From Candidatus Shapirobacteria bacterium (GTDB lineage: Bacteria; Patescibacteriota; Microgenomatia; UBA12405): a stretch of 28,323 nt of DNA. The notes under the pieces were generated by a model, which worked only from the letters and a program-made list of their open reading frames with translations, was not told the origin of the DNA and searched no databases. This document shows positions 1 through 7,331 of this stretch, piece by piece. The translations under genes and the position numbers were made by a program. Location of the stretch: positions 1-28,323 of the forward strand of contig JAQVQI010000004.1 of NCBI GenBank assembly GCA_028701645.1, given 5' to 3'. Within the stretch, counting starts at the first letter, position 1, and every line of letters begins with the position of its first letter.

Positions 1-503
1 TTATTGATGACTTCTACGGTTTGATCAAGATTAAAATAGGAGGGGATTAAATAACTATCTGGGAAAAAATAACCTTCTTTTAGTTTGTATTTCGTTAGAA
101 AATCTTGAGAATTAAAAGATAAACCAGAAGGGAATAAACGAGAAATTTCCTCAAGACGAGAACCATCAATAATTTTTAACCAATAATCAGAAATTCCTCC
201 ACTAGTAAGTTTTTTAATAATTTCTGGGACAGAAAGTGAGGCTGATAACCGAAAAGTGCCTGATTGGAGTTTGTTGTTTTGACGAGTAATTAAGGAATAA
301 ATCAAAAAGGCATATTTGTTTTTGATAAAACCATCTTGGAATAAGTTTTGACTAATTGTTTGAATTCCCTCTCCTTCATTAACGATAAAAATTTTATTTT
401 TAGTATCTGAAGACACTGGAGTAATATTAGAGTTGATAAAAGAATAAATACCAATTCCAATTACCAGTGAAATTATAAATAAAACTAAGAGGAATTTTTT
501 CAT
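1..503 (-). CDS. mltG: MltG-type endolytic murein transglycosylase, N-terminal part (runs off left edge)
   Basis: The first 167 residues are present and the C-terminal part lies beyond the window. The start ATG (501-503) is followed by a short N-terminal hydrophobic segment (about residues 3-23), which acts as a membrane anchor. Next comes a LysM-like stretch with VNEGEGIQTISQNL (about 41-54), then LQSGTFRLSASLSVPEIIKKL (starting near 79) and the family hallmark EGYFFPDSYLIP (about 143-154). These match the YceG/MltG family, which cleaves nascent glycan strands in the periplasm and helps end peptidoglycan chains. The catalytic Glu of the family lies further downstream, outside the window, so activity cannot be judged here. 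The gene follows the zinc-ribbon gene with a 5-base gap and is probably co-transcribed with it and ruvX. Confidence 0.88.
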   Translation of the reverse strand, partial: MKKFLLVLFIISLVIGIGIYSFINSNITPVSSDTKNKIFIVNEGEGIQTISQNLFQDGFIKNKYAFLIYSLITRQNNKLQSGTFRLSASLSVPEIIKKLTSGGISDYWLKIIDGSRLEEISRLFPSGLSFNSQDFLTKYKLKEGYFFPDSYLIPSYFNLDQTVEVIN

Positions 504-508
504 GAGAA

Positions 509-706
509 TTATATTTCGTCAAACAATGCTCGTCGGTAAGTTTTTTTTGATTCGTCAAAGATAAAAATACGACCACATTTACAAGTTACAGTAACATTGT
601 TTTTGACTGGTTTAACAATACCTTTTGACAAGGGAGTACCACAACCAACACATCTTCTTTGGGATAATAACCAGGCTTGGATTGGAGCAATTAGATTTTT
701 TATCAT
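509..706 (-). CDS. Small zinc-ribbon protein
   Basis: This is a 65-residue protein with two metal-binding knuckles, CVGCG (about residues 19-23) and CKCGRIF (about 42-48), about 20 residues apart. That is a compact treble-clef or zinc-ribbon arrangement. No catalytic motif is visible. It sits between ruvX (22-base gap upstream) and mltG (5-base gap downstream), so it is probably in the same transcript. The upstream sequence has no clear Shine-Dalgarno site. Its function is unknown. A nucleic-acid or protein-binding adaptor is possible but is only inferred from the fold. Spacing, frame and the cysteine pattern make it very likely a real gene. Confidence 0.7.
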   Translation of the reverse strand: MIKNLIAPIQAWLLSQRRCVGCGTPLSKGIVKPVKNNVTVTCKCGRIFIFDESKKTYRRALFDEI

Positions 707-728
707 TTTATTTTTTAGTAAATACTAA

Positions 729-1103
729 TTATGAATTTATAACTCTTCTTAAGATAACTGCAGCTGAAATTGAATCAATAGTTTTTTTATAACTTTTCTT
801 TTTTTTATGATTGGCAAGAAAAATTTTATCTGCTTCAATTGTGCTGACAGCTTCCTCGGTGGTTTCGATAGGTAATCTTACCATATTTTGGAGACCACTA
901 ACAAATTTTTTTGTTTTCTTAGCAAATTCACCTTCTGAAATACCAATAAATATTTTATCAATTTGATAATCAGATATAACTTGATTCAAATTTTTGAACA
1001 AATTTGAGTCGTTGCTGATTGGCTTAATAGGCTCTATTATACCTTCGATGGCAATCGCTAGACCTATTCTTTTAGAGCCATAATCAATGGCAAGATAATT
1101 CAT
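729..1103 (-). CDS. ruvX: YqgF/RuvX-family Holliday-junction resolvase-like nuclease
   Basis: This 124-residue protein opens with LAIDYGSKRIGLAIA, the conserved RNase H-like first strand of the YqgF/RuvX family with its acidic residue (D7). Further family features are KIFIGISEGEFAKKTKKF (normally a 'vvGlP' segment) and a C-terminal segment ending DSISAAVILRRVI, where D(S)xxAAxxIL carries the last acidic residue. Members are implicated in 16S rRNA 5'-end processing in E. coli, and recombination roles have been proposed. Length is slightly below the usual 135-140. The central loop GISEGE departs from the common GLP motif, which is a mild oddity. A TATAAT box lies 6 bases before ATG, so the mRNA may be leaderless. 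Confidence 0.85.
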   Translation of the reverse strand: MNYLAIDYGSKRIGLAIAIEGIIEPIKPISNDSNLFKNLNQVISDYQIDKIFIGISEGEFAKKTKKFVSGLQNMVRLPIETTEEAVSTIEADKIFLANHKKKKSYKKTIDSISAAVILRRVINS

Positions 1104-1109
1104 GTATGA

Positions 1110-1115
1110 ATTATA
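1110..1115 (-). promoter_or_regulatory. -10 box for ruvX (predicted leaderless start)
   Basis: TATAAT on the minus strand ends 6 bases before the ruvX ATG. That spacing puts transcription initiation at or next to the start codon. No good -35 hexamer is visible at 17-18 bases. Confidence 0.5.
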
Positions 1116-1172
1116 ACTTAATAAACTTACTTTATATCTAAATATTTTTGATTTTTAATAAAAAAATGATAA

Positions 1173-1233
1173 AATTGCTTCCTATCAAAAAAAAATTAAT
1201 AGCAATTCTCACCTTAATTTAGATTAAATTAAG
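1173..1233. promoter_or_regulatory. Cluster of inverted repeats in the divergent ruvX / plus-strand-gene spacer
   Basis: Two inverted repeats lie in the 217-base spacer between ruvX and the ATG at 1321. AATTGCT (1173-1179) pairs with AGCAATT (1201-1207) across 21 bases. CTTAATTTA (1213-1221) pairs with TAAATTAAG (1225-1233) across 3 bases, a perfect 9-bp arm. A third, AACACAC-AAAT-GTGTGTT (1272-1289), lies just downstream. A plus-strand TTGATT-16-TAAAAT pair upstream of them could be a promoter, giving a structured leader. The function (operator or leader RNA structure) is inferred only. Confidence 0.35.
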
Positions 1234-1306
1234 ATTTTTGATAAGAATATGTCTCTTGGCACATTAAAAATAACACACAAATGTGTGTTGATATATAAAA
1301 AAATAG

Positions 1307-1313
1307 AGGAGGT
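1307..1313 (+). promoter_or_regulatory. Strong Shine-Dalgarno site deciding the start at 1321
   Basis: AGGAGGT, fully complementary to the 16S tail, lies 7 bases before ATG at 1321. It makes this start far better than the upstream in-frame ATG at 1249, which has no such site and would put the AGGAGG inside the coding region. Confidence 0.8.
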
Positions 1314-1320
1314 AGGAAAA

Positions 1321-1815
1321 ATGGTTGTTGATCTTCTTAGGATCTACCAAATCGTAGCTCCCTGCACACCCCAGCAAATTCAGACTGTCTATGTTAAGCG
1401 AAGTAAAGACCAAAAACAGTCAAATGACCCTGACACCGTCTTTGACCATGTTAACCCACAACACGCGATTCATGGCACTGGTTTTCCTGTTCAAATCGAG
1501 ATAATTTTCTACGCAATAATCAAAACTTTGTCAGCTTTATATGACAGAGATCCACAAGACAAGTACGACCGATGGCCAGTGATTACTCTTGAAGATTTTA
1601 TGTTGGCAACCCAAAACTGGGTAAGAAGAAGCCAGCTGATCGGAGATGATTTAGGTTACTGGTTTAAAGTACTCAGGGATTTTGGTTATTTAAGGGTATC
1701 ATCGCACGACGGAACAGTGTTTTTGGCGCTAACGACGAAAGGAGTGCAATTGATTTTGACAACCATCGGGTTTAAGGTTGAACCAGAGATGATTTCTTAT
1801 TCCTGTTCCTGCTAA
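1321..1815 (+). CDS. Unknown 164-residue protein with a winged-helix-like C-terminal half
   Basis: I do not recognise the family. The start at 1321 is chosen because AGGAGGT sits 7 bases upstream, giving 164 residues. The second half has an aromatic-rich helix (DLGYWFKVLRDFGYLRV), then a turn and FLALTTKGVQLI. This resembles the recognition helix and wing of a winged-helix domain of the 'TxxG' type, but that is an inference. The protein ends in SCSC (Cys at -3 and -1), a possible lipid or metal site. It is the only plus-strand gene in the window, looks somewhat richer in GC than much of its surroundings, and has its own long terminator. It is therefore an independent, possibly accessory, unit inserted between the sortase gene and ruvX. 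Conditionally expressed regulator is one option. Confidence 0.7.
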   Translation: MVVDLLRIYQIVAPCTPQQIQTVYVKRSKDQKQSNDPDTVFDHVNPQHAIHGTGFPVQIEIIFYAIIKTLSALYDRDPQDKYDRWPVITLEDFMLATQNWVRRSQLIGDDLGYWFKVLRDFGYLRVSSHDGTVFLALTTKGVQLILTTIGFKVEPEMISYSCSC

Positions 1816-1824
1816 GAGCTTTTT

Positions 1825-1886
1825 CCCCTAGTGTTTAGGTTTATCGCCATATTGGCATAAATTTTAAACATTGGGGGATTTTTTTT
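1825..1886 (+). terminator. Long rho-independent terminator of the plus-strand gene
   Basis: CCCC (1825-1828) pairs with GGGG, TGTTTA pairs with TAAACA, and the inner GCCA-TAT-TGGC forms the apex. The arms together form an imperfect stem of about 20 bp with small bulges. A T8 run (1879-1886) follows, reaching into the end of the convergent sortase gene. On the minus strand no U-tract follows, so it is one-directional. Confidence 0.85.
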
Positions 1887-2595
1887 ATAAAGATAATTTG
1901 GCTTTGATAATTAAACGACGAAGATAAGTCCCCGGAGGGCTACAAGTGATTAGAGTTAACAGTTTTTCGTCAAATCGTTGTTCTAGAACCGAAAGATTGG
2001 TTGGTTTAACTTCAAACATTTCTTCAACAACATATTTATAAGTAGACCTGTCGTATTCGAGAATAATTTCATCTCCTTGTTTCAGTTTATATAGTGTTGA
2101 AAAAATCGTTAAATAATTTTTTGGGCTAAAGAATTGAGGGAGGACAGAATGACCAAAAACGACAGTATTGCCCAATTGCCCTGGAAGGGCGGTTTGGGGA
2201 TACTGAATTAAGCTCTTTTTTAGATCCATACTTCCCAAAGTAACAACAGCATCTTTGATATTTAAACTAGGAATTGTTAAATAATAAGTGGATTGGTTAT
2301 TGCTAGTATTTACTAGTTGGTCGGAGTCGTCATAATCGTCGACAAACCAATTGGAAAGTTGAGTGTAGTCAGTAGTGATATCACCTAAAATATTACTAGA
2401 TTGATTGGGTGATTTTGCTGAAAGTGGGTCAATTATCTGTTTTAGTTGAGTGGAATAAGTAAACTGAAAACTTATAACGGGAAAAAGAGCAAATCCAAGA
2501 AACGCCAACCCAATAAACAAAAAAAATATTCGAGCGATTTTTTTTTGTTGAACTAACTTAGATTTTTTTTCTTTTTTTAGATAAATATAGGTCAC
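1885..2595 (-). CDS. Sortase (class D/E-like transpeptidase)
   Basis: This 236-residue protein has a short basic N-terminus, one transmembrane helix (about residues 22-45) and an extracytoplasmic linker. Its sortase domain follows: YYLTIPSLNIKDAVV starts the barrel, VFGHSVLP carries the catalytic His (about 149), and LLTLITCSPPGTYLRR carries the catalytic Cys (about 217) and Arg (about 226). TCxPxGxxxxR is the sortase signature. It would join a sorting-signal protein to an amine acceptor on the outer face of the membrane. The start is GTG, overlapping the previous gene's TGA as GTGA, so the two are translationally coupled. The coupled gene encodes a membrane-anchored surface protein, which suggests joint work in surface or pilus assembly. 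No LPXTG-type substrate is seen in the window. Confidence 0.9.
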   Translation of the reverse strand: MTYIYLKKEKKSKLVQQKKIARIFFLFIGLAFLGFALFPVISFQFTYSTQLKQIIDPLSAKSPNQSSNILGDITTDYTQLSNWFVDDYDDSDQLVNTSNNQSTYYLTIPSLNIKDAVVTLGSMDLKKSLIQYPQTALPGQLGNTVVFGHSVLPQFFSPKNYLTIFSTLYKLKQGDEIILEYDRSTYKYVVEEMFEVKPTNLSVLEQRFDEKLLTLITCSPPGTYLRRLIIKAKLSL

Positions 2596-4766
2596 TGTGT
2601 TTCTAGTTTAATTTGAATATCAATATTTTCTGATCTTAAGGGCATAAGCGGGTAGTTGTTTAATATTTTAAATCGATTTAGTCGGGGGGTTTTTTTAAGA
2701 AAATTATCAACTTGTTTAATCGTTTTTAGAGTTAGTTTCTTTTTGAGGTCGTCGACATTAAGTTTTGGTAAAGACGAACCAGTAATAATAAGAGTGCCAA
2801 CACCTTGGTCTGAATCAAGCTTGTTTGGTTTAAAAGATATTTGAAAATTGGTTGAGTCGAATTCAATTTTATCAAAGTCTGGTTCGGTGGCTAAGAAAGT
2901 AGAGATTATTGTTTTTTTAATTTCGTCTGTAAGGACAAAAATTGAGACTGATGAATTAATCGTGCCAGTAATTTCTTCGGCTTGTTCCCCGACTTCACGA
3001 CTTAAGTCAACAATCCCCTTTTTGGTCTGGATAGTTTCTTTTATGGCTCCTGGAAGATTGTTAAAATCGTTTGCTATTTTTGTTTCGATATCGATCTCGA
3101 TTTGTTGATTTAATTTTGTTTCAACATTTATTTTGTCTTGTTGGCTAACCGCTAATATTTGATCACGCCTACCACCAGTAAAAGGACTGTTTGCTTTGGC
3201 AATCAATAAGCTTTGGGGGTAATCTTTAAATGACAACTGAACATTGGAATCGAGATTATATTCAGCACCAATATCGGTGGCAATAATAGCAGTCTTAGTT
3301 TGACCTAAATTCATGATACCTTCGTCAAGGTTGGAGCTACTAGCAGCCACCGAAACTGTTGTGACTAATTCAAATTTTTTCCCGCTTTGATCAATCAAAA
3401 TAGATCCTTTGGGAATATCTTGAACCTTGATGTCTTTATTAAAAATAGTGATCTCGCCTTTTGATTTTTCACCGATTGTTGCTTGACCTGTAGTATTTAT
3501 CTTAACCGAGGAGTTTATATCGAAGACTTTTTTTTCTACAGGAATAATTGAGTTACTAATCTGACTAATATCACTACCCGCTTTGAGAGTGACAGGGATG
3601 GATTTATTAAAAGTATAAGGATTAAGAAAAAAAACAATCTGGCTTTTTATAAAAAATAAAAACAAAAAAACGAATAATGGCAATAAAATTAAAGTAATCC
3701 AAAATAAATTATTCAATTTAAAATTCAATTTTGGTAATCTAATTTTTTTTAAAAAATCAAAGGAAAAAATAAATTTTTTGTTTTGGCTTACAGATGGTAA
3801 GGGGGAAATTATTGGAGGTTCAAACGGGTCTAAATTTGGTTCGGGGACTAATTCAAAGTTTGGCTGACTGTCGGTTAAGGGGGTGAGATTAATTTCTGGA
3901 GAATTATCTGGGGAAGGGAGGGTGGTGGGGTCGAAAAAGCCTAAAGTATCTGGAGTTGTTTCAGTTAAACTACTTTCTTCTAGAGAATTTTTGATCGTTT
4001 CTACTGGAGTAGTTTCATCTTCGAGGTTATTTTTTTTAATAGTAGGATTCATCTGGAAAGAAATTACTTTTGAAAAAATTCCAATAATTTCTGGTGAAGT
4101 TAATTGTTTTATTTCTGGAAAATGAAGAAATGTTTCTACATTTCTTTTACTAACCCAAGGAAAATCTTTCAACAAAGTGACTGTGTTAGTGTCGGTTTGG
4201 CCAAAAATTATTATTTGAGGAGGAAGGGTTGAGGAAGAATTTAACTCTAAGAGGGCTGATTCAACAAGTTGGGCTGAAAATTGACCGTCGTATTCTTTAG
4301 TAATTCTTTGTTTTATATGGCCAAGATAAACTAGTGATAAATAGAAACCTTGGGCAGAAAGATGAAGTAAGATAAAACTGGCGGGAAAACCGTCGATAGA
4401 GTTTGCATCTTCAACAATGGCGTCATCTTCGGCTAAATAACCAGTAGGTTGGAGGGCTAATTTTTTGCAAGCAGTTTTTATAATATCTAATTTTTGAGGG
4501 ATAATTTTACCGTCACTACCAACCCAAAAAGGAGGAATAACAAATGCAGATGATGAAGGCTCTTGGTCTTCTGTTATATTGGCATTTATTGAGGCAATAG
4601 AAAGTGATTCATCAATTGCCTTGCTCAGTGAATCTTCAATATTTATATCCCAATTACTAGTCGAACCTGTTCCTAAGATTTGATATTTTTTGTCATCACT
4701 AGATATTAATGAGACAGTGACTGAGTTATCTTGAATATATATGAGCCAAAAACTATTTCCCTCCAT
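2592..4766 (-). CDS. PilM-like ATPase-fold domain fused to a transmembrane helix and a baseplate-J-like extracellular domain
   Basis: This 724-residue protein has three parts. Residues 1 to about 235 resemble the actin/Hsp70-like fold of PilM: a beta-strand opening (FWLIYIQDNSVTVSLISS), then GYLAEDDAIVEDA and a second strand set (FILLHLSAQGFYLSLVYLG). A Pro/Glu/Asp-rich linker (about 240-330) leads to a basic stretch and a single transmembrane helix (about 352-372). The rest is extracytoplasmic and contains KGEITIFNKDIKVQDIPKGS, a GKKFELVTTVSVAAS segment, IGAEYNLDSN and FTGGRRDQ, the pattern of baseplate-J-like domains widespread in Patescibacteria surface proteins. It may span the membrane and couple an internal ATPase-like head to an external ring. 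The role is inferred from the domains and the overlapping sortase gene. An inverted repeat covers its start codon. Confidence 0.65.
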   Translation of the reverse strand: MEGNSFWLIYIQDNSVTVSLISSDDKKYQILGTGSTSNWDINIEDSLSKAIDESLSIASINANITEDQEPSSSAFVIPPFWVGSDGKIIPQKLDIIKTACKKLALQPTGYLAEDDAIVEDANSIDGFPASFILLHLSAQGFYLSLVYLGHIKQRITKEYDGQFSAQLVESALLELNSSSTLPPQIIIFGQTDTNTVTLLKDFPWVSKRNVETFLHFPEIKQLTSPEIIGIFSKVISFQMNPTIKKNNLEDETTPVETIKNSLEESSLTETTPDTLGFFDPTTLPSPDNSPEINLTPLTDSQPNFELVPEPNLDPFEPPIISPLPSVSQNKKFIFSFDFLKKIRLPKLNFKLNNLFWITLILLPLFVFLFLFFIKSQIVFFLNPYTFNKSIPVTLKAGSDISQISNSIIPVEKKVFDINSSVKINTTGQATIGEKSKGEITIFNKDIKVQDIPKGSILIDQSGKKFELVTTVSVAASSSNLDEGIMNLGQTKTAIIATDIGAEYNLDSNVQLSFKDYPQSLLIAKANSPFTGGRRDQILAVSQQDKINVETKLNQQIEIDIETKIANDFNNLPGAIKETIQTKKGIVDLSREVGEQAEEITGTINSSVSIFVLTDEIKKTIISTFLATEPDFDKIEFDSTNFQISFKPNKLDSDQGVGTLIITGSSLPKLNVDDLKKKLTLKTIKQVDNFLKKTPRLNRFKILNNYPLMPLRSENIDIQIKLETQ

Positions 4767-4782
4767 AGTATAAGGATACTAT
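4765..4782. promoter_or_regulatory. Inverted repeat over the start codon of the surface-protein gene
   Basis: ATAGTAT (4765-4771) and ATACTAT (4776-4782) are perfect 7-bp arms around AAGG. They overlap the ATG (4764-4766) and possible -10 boxes (TATACT and TATAGT). The repeat could be an operator, or in RNA a hairpin hiding the start. No Shine-Dalgarno site is present. Confidence 0.4.
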
Positions 4783-4802
4783 AAAAAGTGACTTTTTGTG
4801 GA

Positions 4803-6575
4803 TTATTTTAATATTGCATAAATTCGTCGTTTACCAGAACCAGCAGATTCTTCTTTGGTAATTTCAAAAATTCCAAGTTCACTGGTGTTAGCAACATGAG
4901 GACCAGTGCAAACTTCTTTGGAAAAAAAGGAATCTTTTGGTCCGACAGTGTAAACACTTACAATTTCGGGGTACTTGTTACCAAAAAAAGCGATGGAACC
5001 TTCTTTTTGGGCTTGGGTAAAAGCCATGGTTTCTTTGGTGACAACTAAGCTGGCTTTAATTTGTTGATTAATCAGATCAGACACTTGTTTTAACTGTTCA
5101 TCGGTTAATTTCTCGTCATGAGAGAAATCAAATCGAAGTCGGTCAGCAGTAATATTTGAACCAGACTGTTGAACATGCACCCCTAAAATTTTTCTTAAGC
5201 TTTGGTGGAGCAAATGAGTGGCGGTGTGATATTTAGTAATAATTTCAGAATTATCTGCTAGACCAGACTTGAATTTGCCAGCAGACAAAGTTTGAGATTG
5301 CTTGATATGCATGGCTTTAGCATTATCAAATTCTTTTTTATTTAAGACTAAATTATTTTTTTTCAATTCTTCTTCAATCATTTCAACAGGAAAACCAAAA
5401 CTTTCATATAAAGTAAAAGCTTCTTTACCAGAAACACTTTTATTTCTTTCAATTAATTTATTAATTTCTCGAAGACCATTGTCGAGAGTTTTTCTAAATT
5501 TATTTTCTTCGGCGTCTAAAAGAGAAATTATTTTATCTCGATTCTGATTTAACTCGGGATATATTCCGGCATAATTATCTTGGTTGTCCAAAACTGTATT
5601 GGCAATTTGAGAAATAAAATTAGTATTGATCCCAATAATCTTTCCCTGACGAATAGCCCGTCTAATCAAACGACGTAAAACATAACCAGCTTCTTTATTA
5701 CTGGGCTCAATCCCATCGGCAATAATAAAAACAGCGCTACGAATATGATCAGAAATAATGCGAATTGGTTTAATATAGTTTTGGTCGGAATAATTTTTCC
5801 CAGAAATTTGTTCAATTTTTTTTATTATTGGCTGCCAAATAGAAGTAAGATAATTATCATCAAAACCGTTTAAAATGGCGGTGGTTCGCTCAACACCCAT
5901 CCCGGTATCAACGTTGTCTTGAATTAATTTTTCAAAAACACCATTTTTAGTTTTGTTGTAATTTAAAAACACATCATTCCAGATTTCTAAATAACGACCT
6001 TGTTTATCACCTGATTTAAAATCAACTTCTGGTAATTGAGGGTGAGTATCAACAAACATTTCACTATCTGGACCACACGGACCACTAGCTCCTGCCGGTC
6101 CCCACCAATTATCTTCTAAAAAAATTATATGATCTGGTGACACCCCCAAGGAAAGCCAGAGAGAGGCGCTAATGTCATCTTTAGGAATGTTTTCATTACC
6201 AGCAAAACAAGTTACAAATAAATTTGCAGGGTTAATTTCTAAAACCTTAGTTAAAAATTCATAACTCCAAGGAATCATTTCATTTTTAAAATAATCACCT
6301 AAAGACCAATTACCTAACATTTCAAAAAAAGTGTGGTGAAAACTATCACCGACATCATCAATATCACCAGTACGAATACATTTTTGAACGTCAGTGATTC
6401 TTTTGCCAACAGGATGATGTGTACCTGAAAAATAAGGAATTAATTGCTGCATTCCGGCGGATATAAACAAAGTGGTCGGGTCATTTTCTGGAACTAACCT
6501 GCTTGAAGGAATTTCGACATGTTCTTTAGAGATAAAAAACTGGATAAATTTTTCTTTTAATTGACGAGCTGTCAT
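4803..6575 (-). CDS. alaS: Alanyl-tRNA synthetase, short form without beta-barrel and C-Ala domains
   Basis: This 590-residue protein charges tRNA-Ala. The class II core opens with MTARQLKEKFIQFFISKEHVEIPSSRLVP, followed by motif-rich HHTFFEMLGNWSLGDYF (near 79-95), GPAGASGPCGPDSE and DTGMGVERTTAIL. The tRNA-binding helical part holds YVLRRLIRRAIRQG. The editing domain keeps the zinc or water-activating residues HTATHLLH (HxxxH) and CTGPH (CxxxH, usually CGGTH). Compared with the usual ~870 residues, the beta-barrel that normally precedes HxxxH (with its TPFYAESGGQ motif) and the whole C-Ala domain are absent. The catalytic half runs almost directly into the editing half. This looks like a natural compact form rather than a frameshift, since the frame is intact. 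A TATAAT box 7 bases before ATG suggests a leaderless mRNA. Confidence 0.95.
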   Translation of the reverse strand: MTARQLKEKFIQFFISKEHVEIPSSRLVPENDPTTLFISAGMQQLIPYFSGTHHPVGKRITDVQKCIRTGDIDDVGDSFHHTFFEMLGNWSLGDYFKNEMIPWSYEFLTKVLEINPANLFVTCFAGNENIPKDDISASLWLSLGVSPDHIIFLEDNWWGPAGASGPCGPDSEMFVDTHPQLPEVDFKSGDKQGRYLEIWNDVFLNYNKTKNGVFEKLIQDNVDTGMGVERTTAILNGFDDNYLTSIWQPIIKKIEQISGKNYSDQNYIKPIRIISDHIRSAVFIIADGIEPSNKEAGYVLRRLIRRAIRQGKIIGINTNFISQIANTVLDNQDNYAGIYPELNQNRDKIISLLDAEENKFRKTLDNGLREINKLIERNKSVSGKEAFTLYESFGFPVEMIEEELKKNNLVLNKKEFDNAKAMHIKQSQTLSAGKFKSGLADNSEIITKYHTATHLLHQSLRKILGVHVQQSGSNITADRLRFDFSHDEKLTDEQLKQVSDLINQQIKASLVVTKETMAFTQAQKEGSIAFFGNKYPEIVSVYTVGPKDSFFSKEVCTGPHVANTSELGIFEITKEESAGSGKRRIYAILK

Positions 6576-6582
6576 AGTAAGG

Positions 6583-6620
6583 ATTATATCATCAGCCTGT
6601 TAGAACTTCAGTTCATCAGC
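6583..6620 (-). promoter_or_regulatory. alaS promoter region with repeats
   Basis: On the minus strand an extended -10 (TGATATAAT, box at 6583-6588) lies 7 bases before the alaS ATG. Upstream are two copies of GCTGATGA (6589-6596 and 6613-6620) and an inverted repeat GAACT-TC-AGTTC (6603-6614). The paired repeats at the -10 and -35 region look like a possible operator. The regulator is unknown. Confidence 0.5.
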
Positions 6621-6659
6621 TAATCATAAATACAATTATTTCGGTAAATTAAGTTACAG

Positions 6660-6692
6660 AATTTGTTTAGATTATATCTATTGAAACAAATT
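6660..6692 (-). other. Hairpin at the 3' end of the YtxH-like gene
   Basis: AATTTGTTT (6660-6668) pairs with AAACAAATT (6684-6692), with an inner AGAT-TAT-ATCT stem. It begins at the stop codon of the YtxH-like gene. On the minus strand no T-tract follows, so it is a poor terminator. It may mark or protect an mRNA end before alaS. Confidence 0.4.
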
Positions 6693-7048
6693 TATTTTTT
6701 GGGTTTAATAAAAGTTTTTGGAAATGGTTTTTTGGGTTTAACAAACACAGGAATAATTTCTTGTTTTTCAGAAATTACAGTTGCAGTCGCCAATATTTTT
6801 TTGGGAACAACTTTGGTTGAGGGTTGTTTCTTGGTATAAGAATTTTGGCTATTATCTTTTATTAGATTGTCAAAAAAATCTTTTATTTTTTGGGATAATT
6901 TTTCGAAAACTTCAGTTTTGTTGTTCTTGTAAATAATGACGGCAATTACTGCTCCAATGATAGCCCCACAAATTAAACCAAAGATAAAACCAGAATTAGG
7001 TGAAGTACAATCACAATTAGACTGACAACAATCACGATGATTAGTCAT
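6692..7048 (-). CDS. YtxH-like small membrane protein
   Basis: This is a 118-residue protein. The start ATG at 7046-7048 is chosen because it overlaps the preceding stop (ATGACTAA) with a weak AGAAAG upstream. A start at 7174 would run deep inside the preceding gene in another frame. A short Cys-rich head (CCQSNCDC, about residues 7-14) is followed by a glycine-rich transmembrane helix (FIFGLICGAIIGAVIAVIIY). Then comes a charged amphipathic helix (EKLSQKIKDFFDNLI) and a basic Lys/Pro tail. The GxxxGxxxG membrane helix followed by an amphipathic helix is characteristic of YtxH/gas-vesicle-like stress proteins, whose biochemistry is poorly known. It probably works with the small membrane protein encoded just upstream, with which it is translationally coupled. 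Confidence 0.65.
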   Translation of the reverse strand: MTNHRDCCQSNCDCTSPNSGFIFGLICGAIIGAVIAVIIYKNNKTEVFEKLSQKIKDFFDNLIKDNSQNSYTKKQPSTKVVPKKILATATVISEKQEIIPVFVKPKKPFPKTFIKPKK

Positions 7049-7304
7049 CTTTCTGGTTTTTTTTATCAAATAAATTATTAAATAAACTAAATCCATTTTT
7101 AAAACCCATGACAAATTCTGAAATTGAATTGATTGGTTTGGCAACAGAGCTAGTAATACTTTGGGTATCGTCAAGAATTTTATTTGTTTTAACCAGAGTG
7201 GTCTTAAGCTCTTTAAATATCTTTATTAACCAAACTCCAGAAGCAATAATTGTACCAGTGATTAGAATAAGACTAGAGATAATTACAATTTGAGTGATAT
7301 CCAT
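7041..7304 (-). CDS. Small single-pass membrane protein with coiled coil (DUF948-like)
   Basis: This 87-residue protein has one N-terminal transmembrane helix (about residues 5-28). A helical segment follows (KELKTTLVKTNKILDDTQSITSSVAKPINSI), with the heptad spacing seen in DUF948-type proteins. The tail is charged. No enzyme motif is visible. It overlaps the YtxH-like gene downstream by 8 bases, and such pairs of small membrane and coiled-coil proteins are common neighbours. A TATACT box lies 8 bases before ATG (7313-7318), so it may also start from its own near-leaderless transcript, besides read-through from the RodZ-like gene. The family assignment is tentative. Confidence 0.6.
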   Translation of the reverse strand: MDITQIVIISSLILITGTIIASGVWLIKIFKELKTTLVKTNKILDDTQSITSSVAKPINSISEFVMGFKNGFSLFNNLFDKKNQKDD

Positions 7305-7331
7305 ATTAATTAAGTATAAACTATTTAAATA

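Noticed and set aside
1249..1320. Upstream ATG at 1249 as start of the plus-strand gene
   Set aside because: It would place the strong AGGAGGT inside the coding region and across a 7-bp inverted repeat. The ATG at 1321 is 7 bases after that site.
7049..7174. Longer start of the YtxH-like gene at 7174
   Set aside because: It runs over 120 bases inside the preceding gene in another frame, while the ATG at 7048 overlaps the stop in normal operon style.
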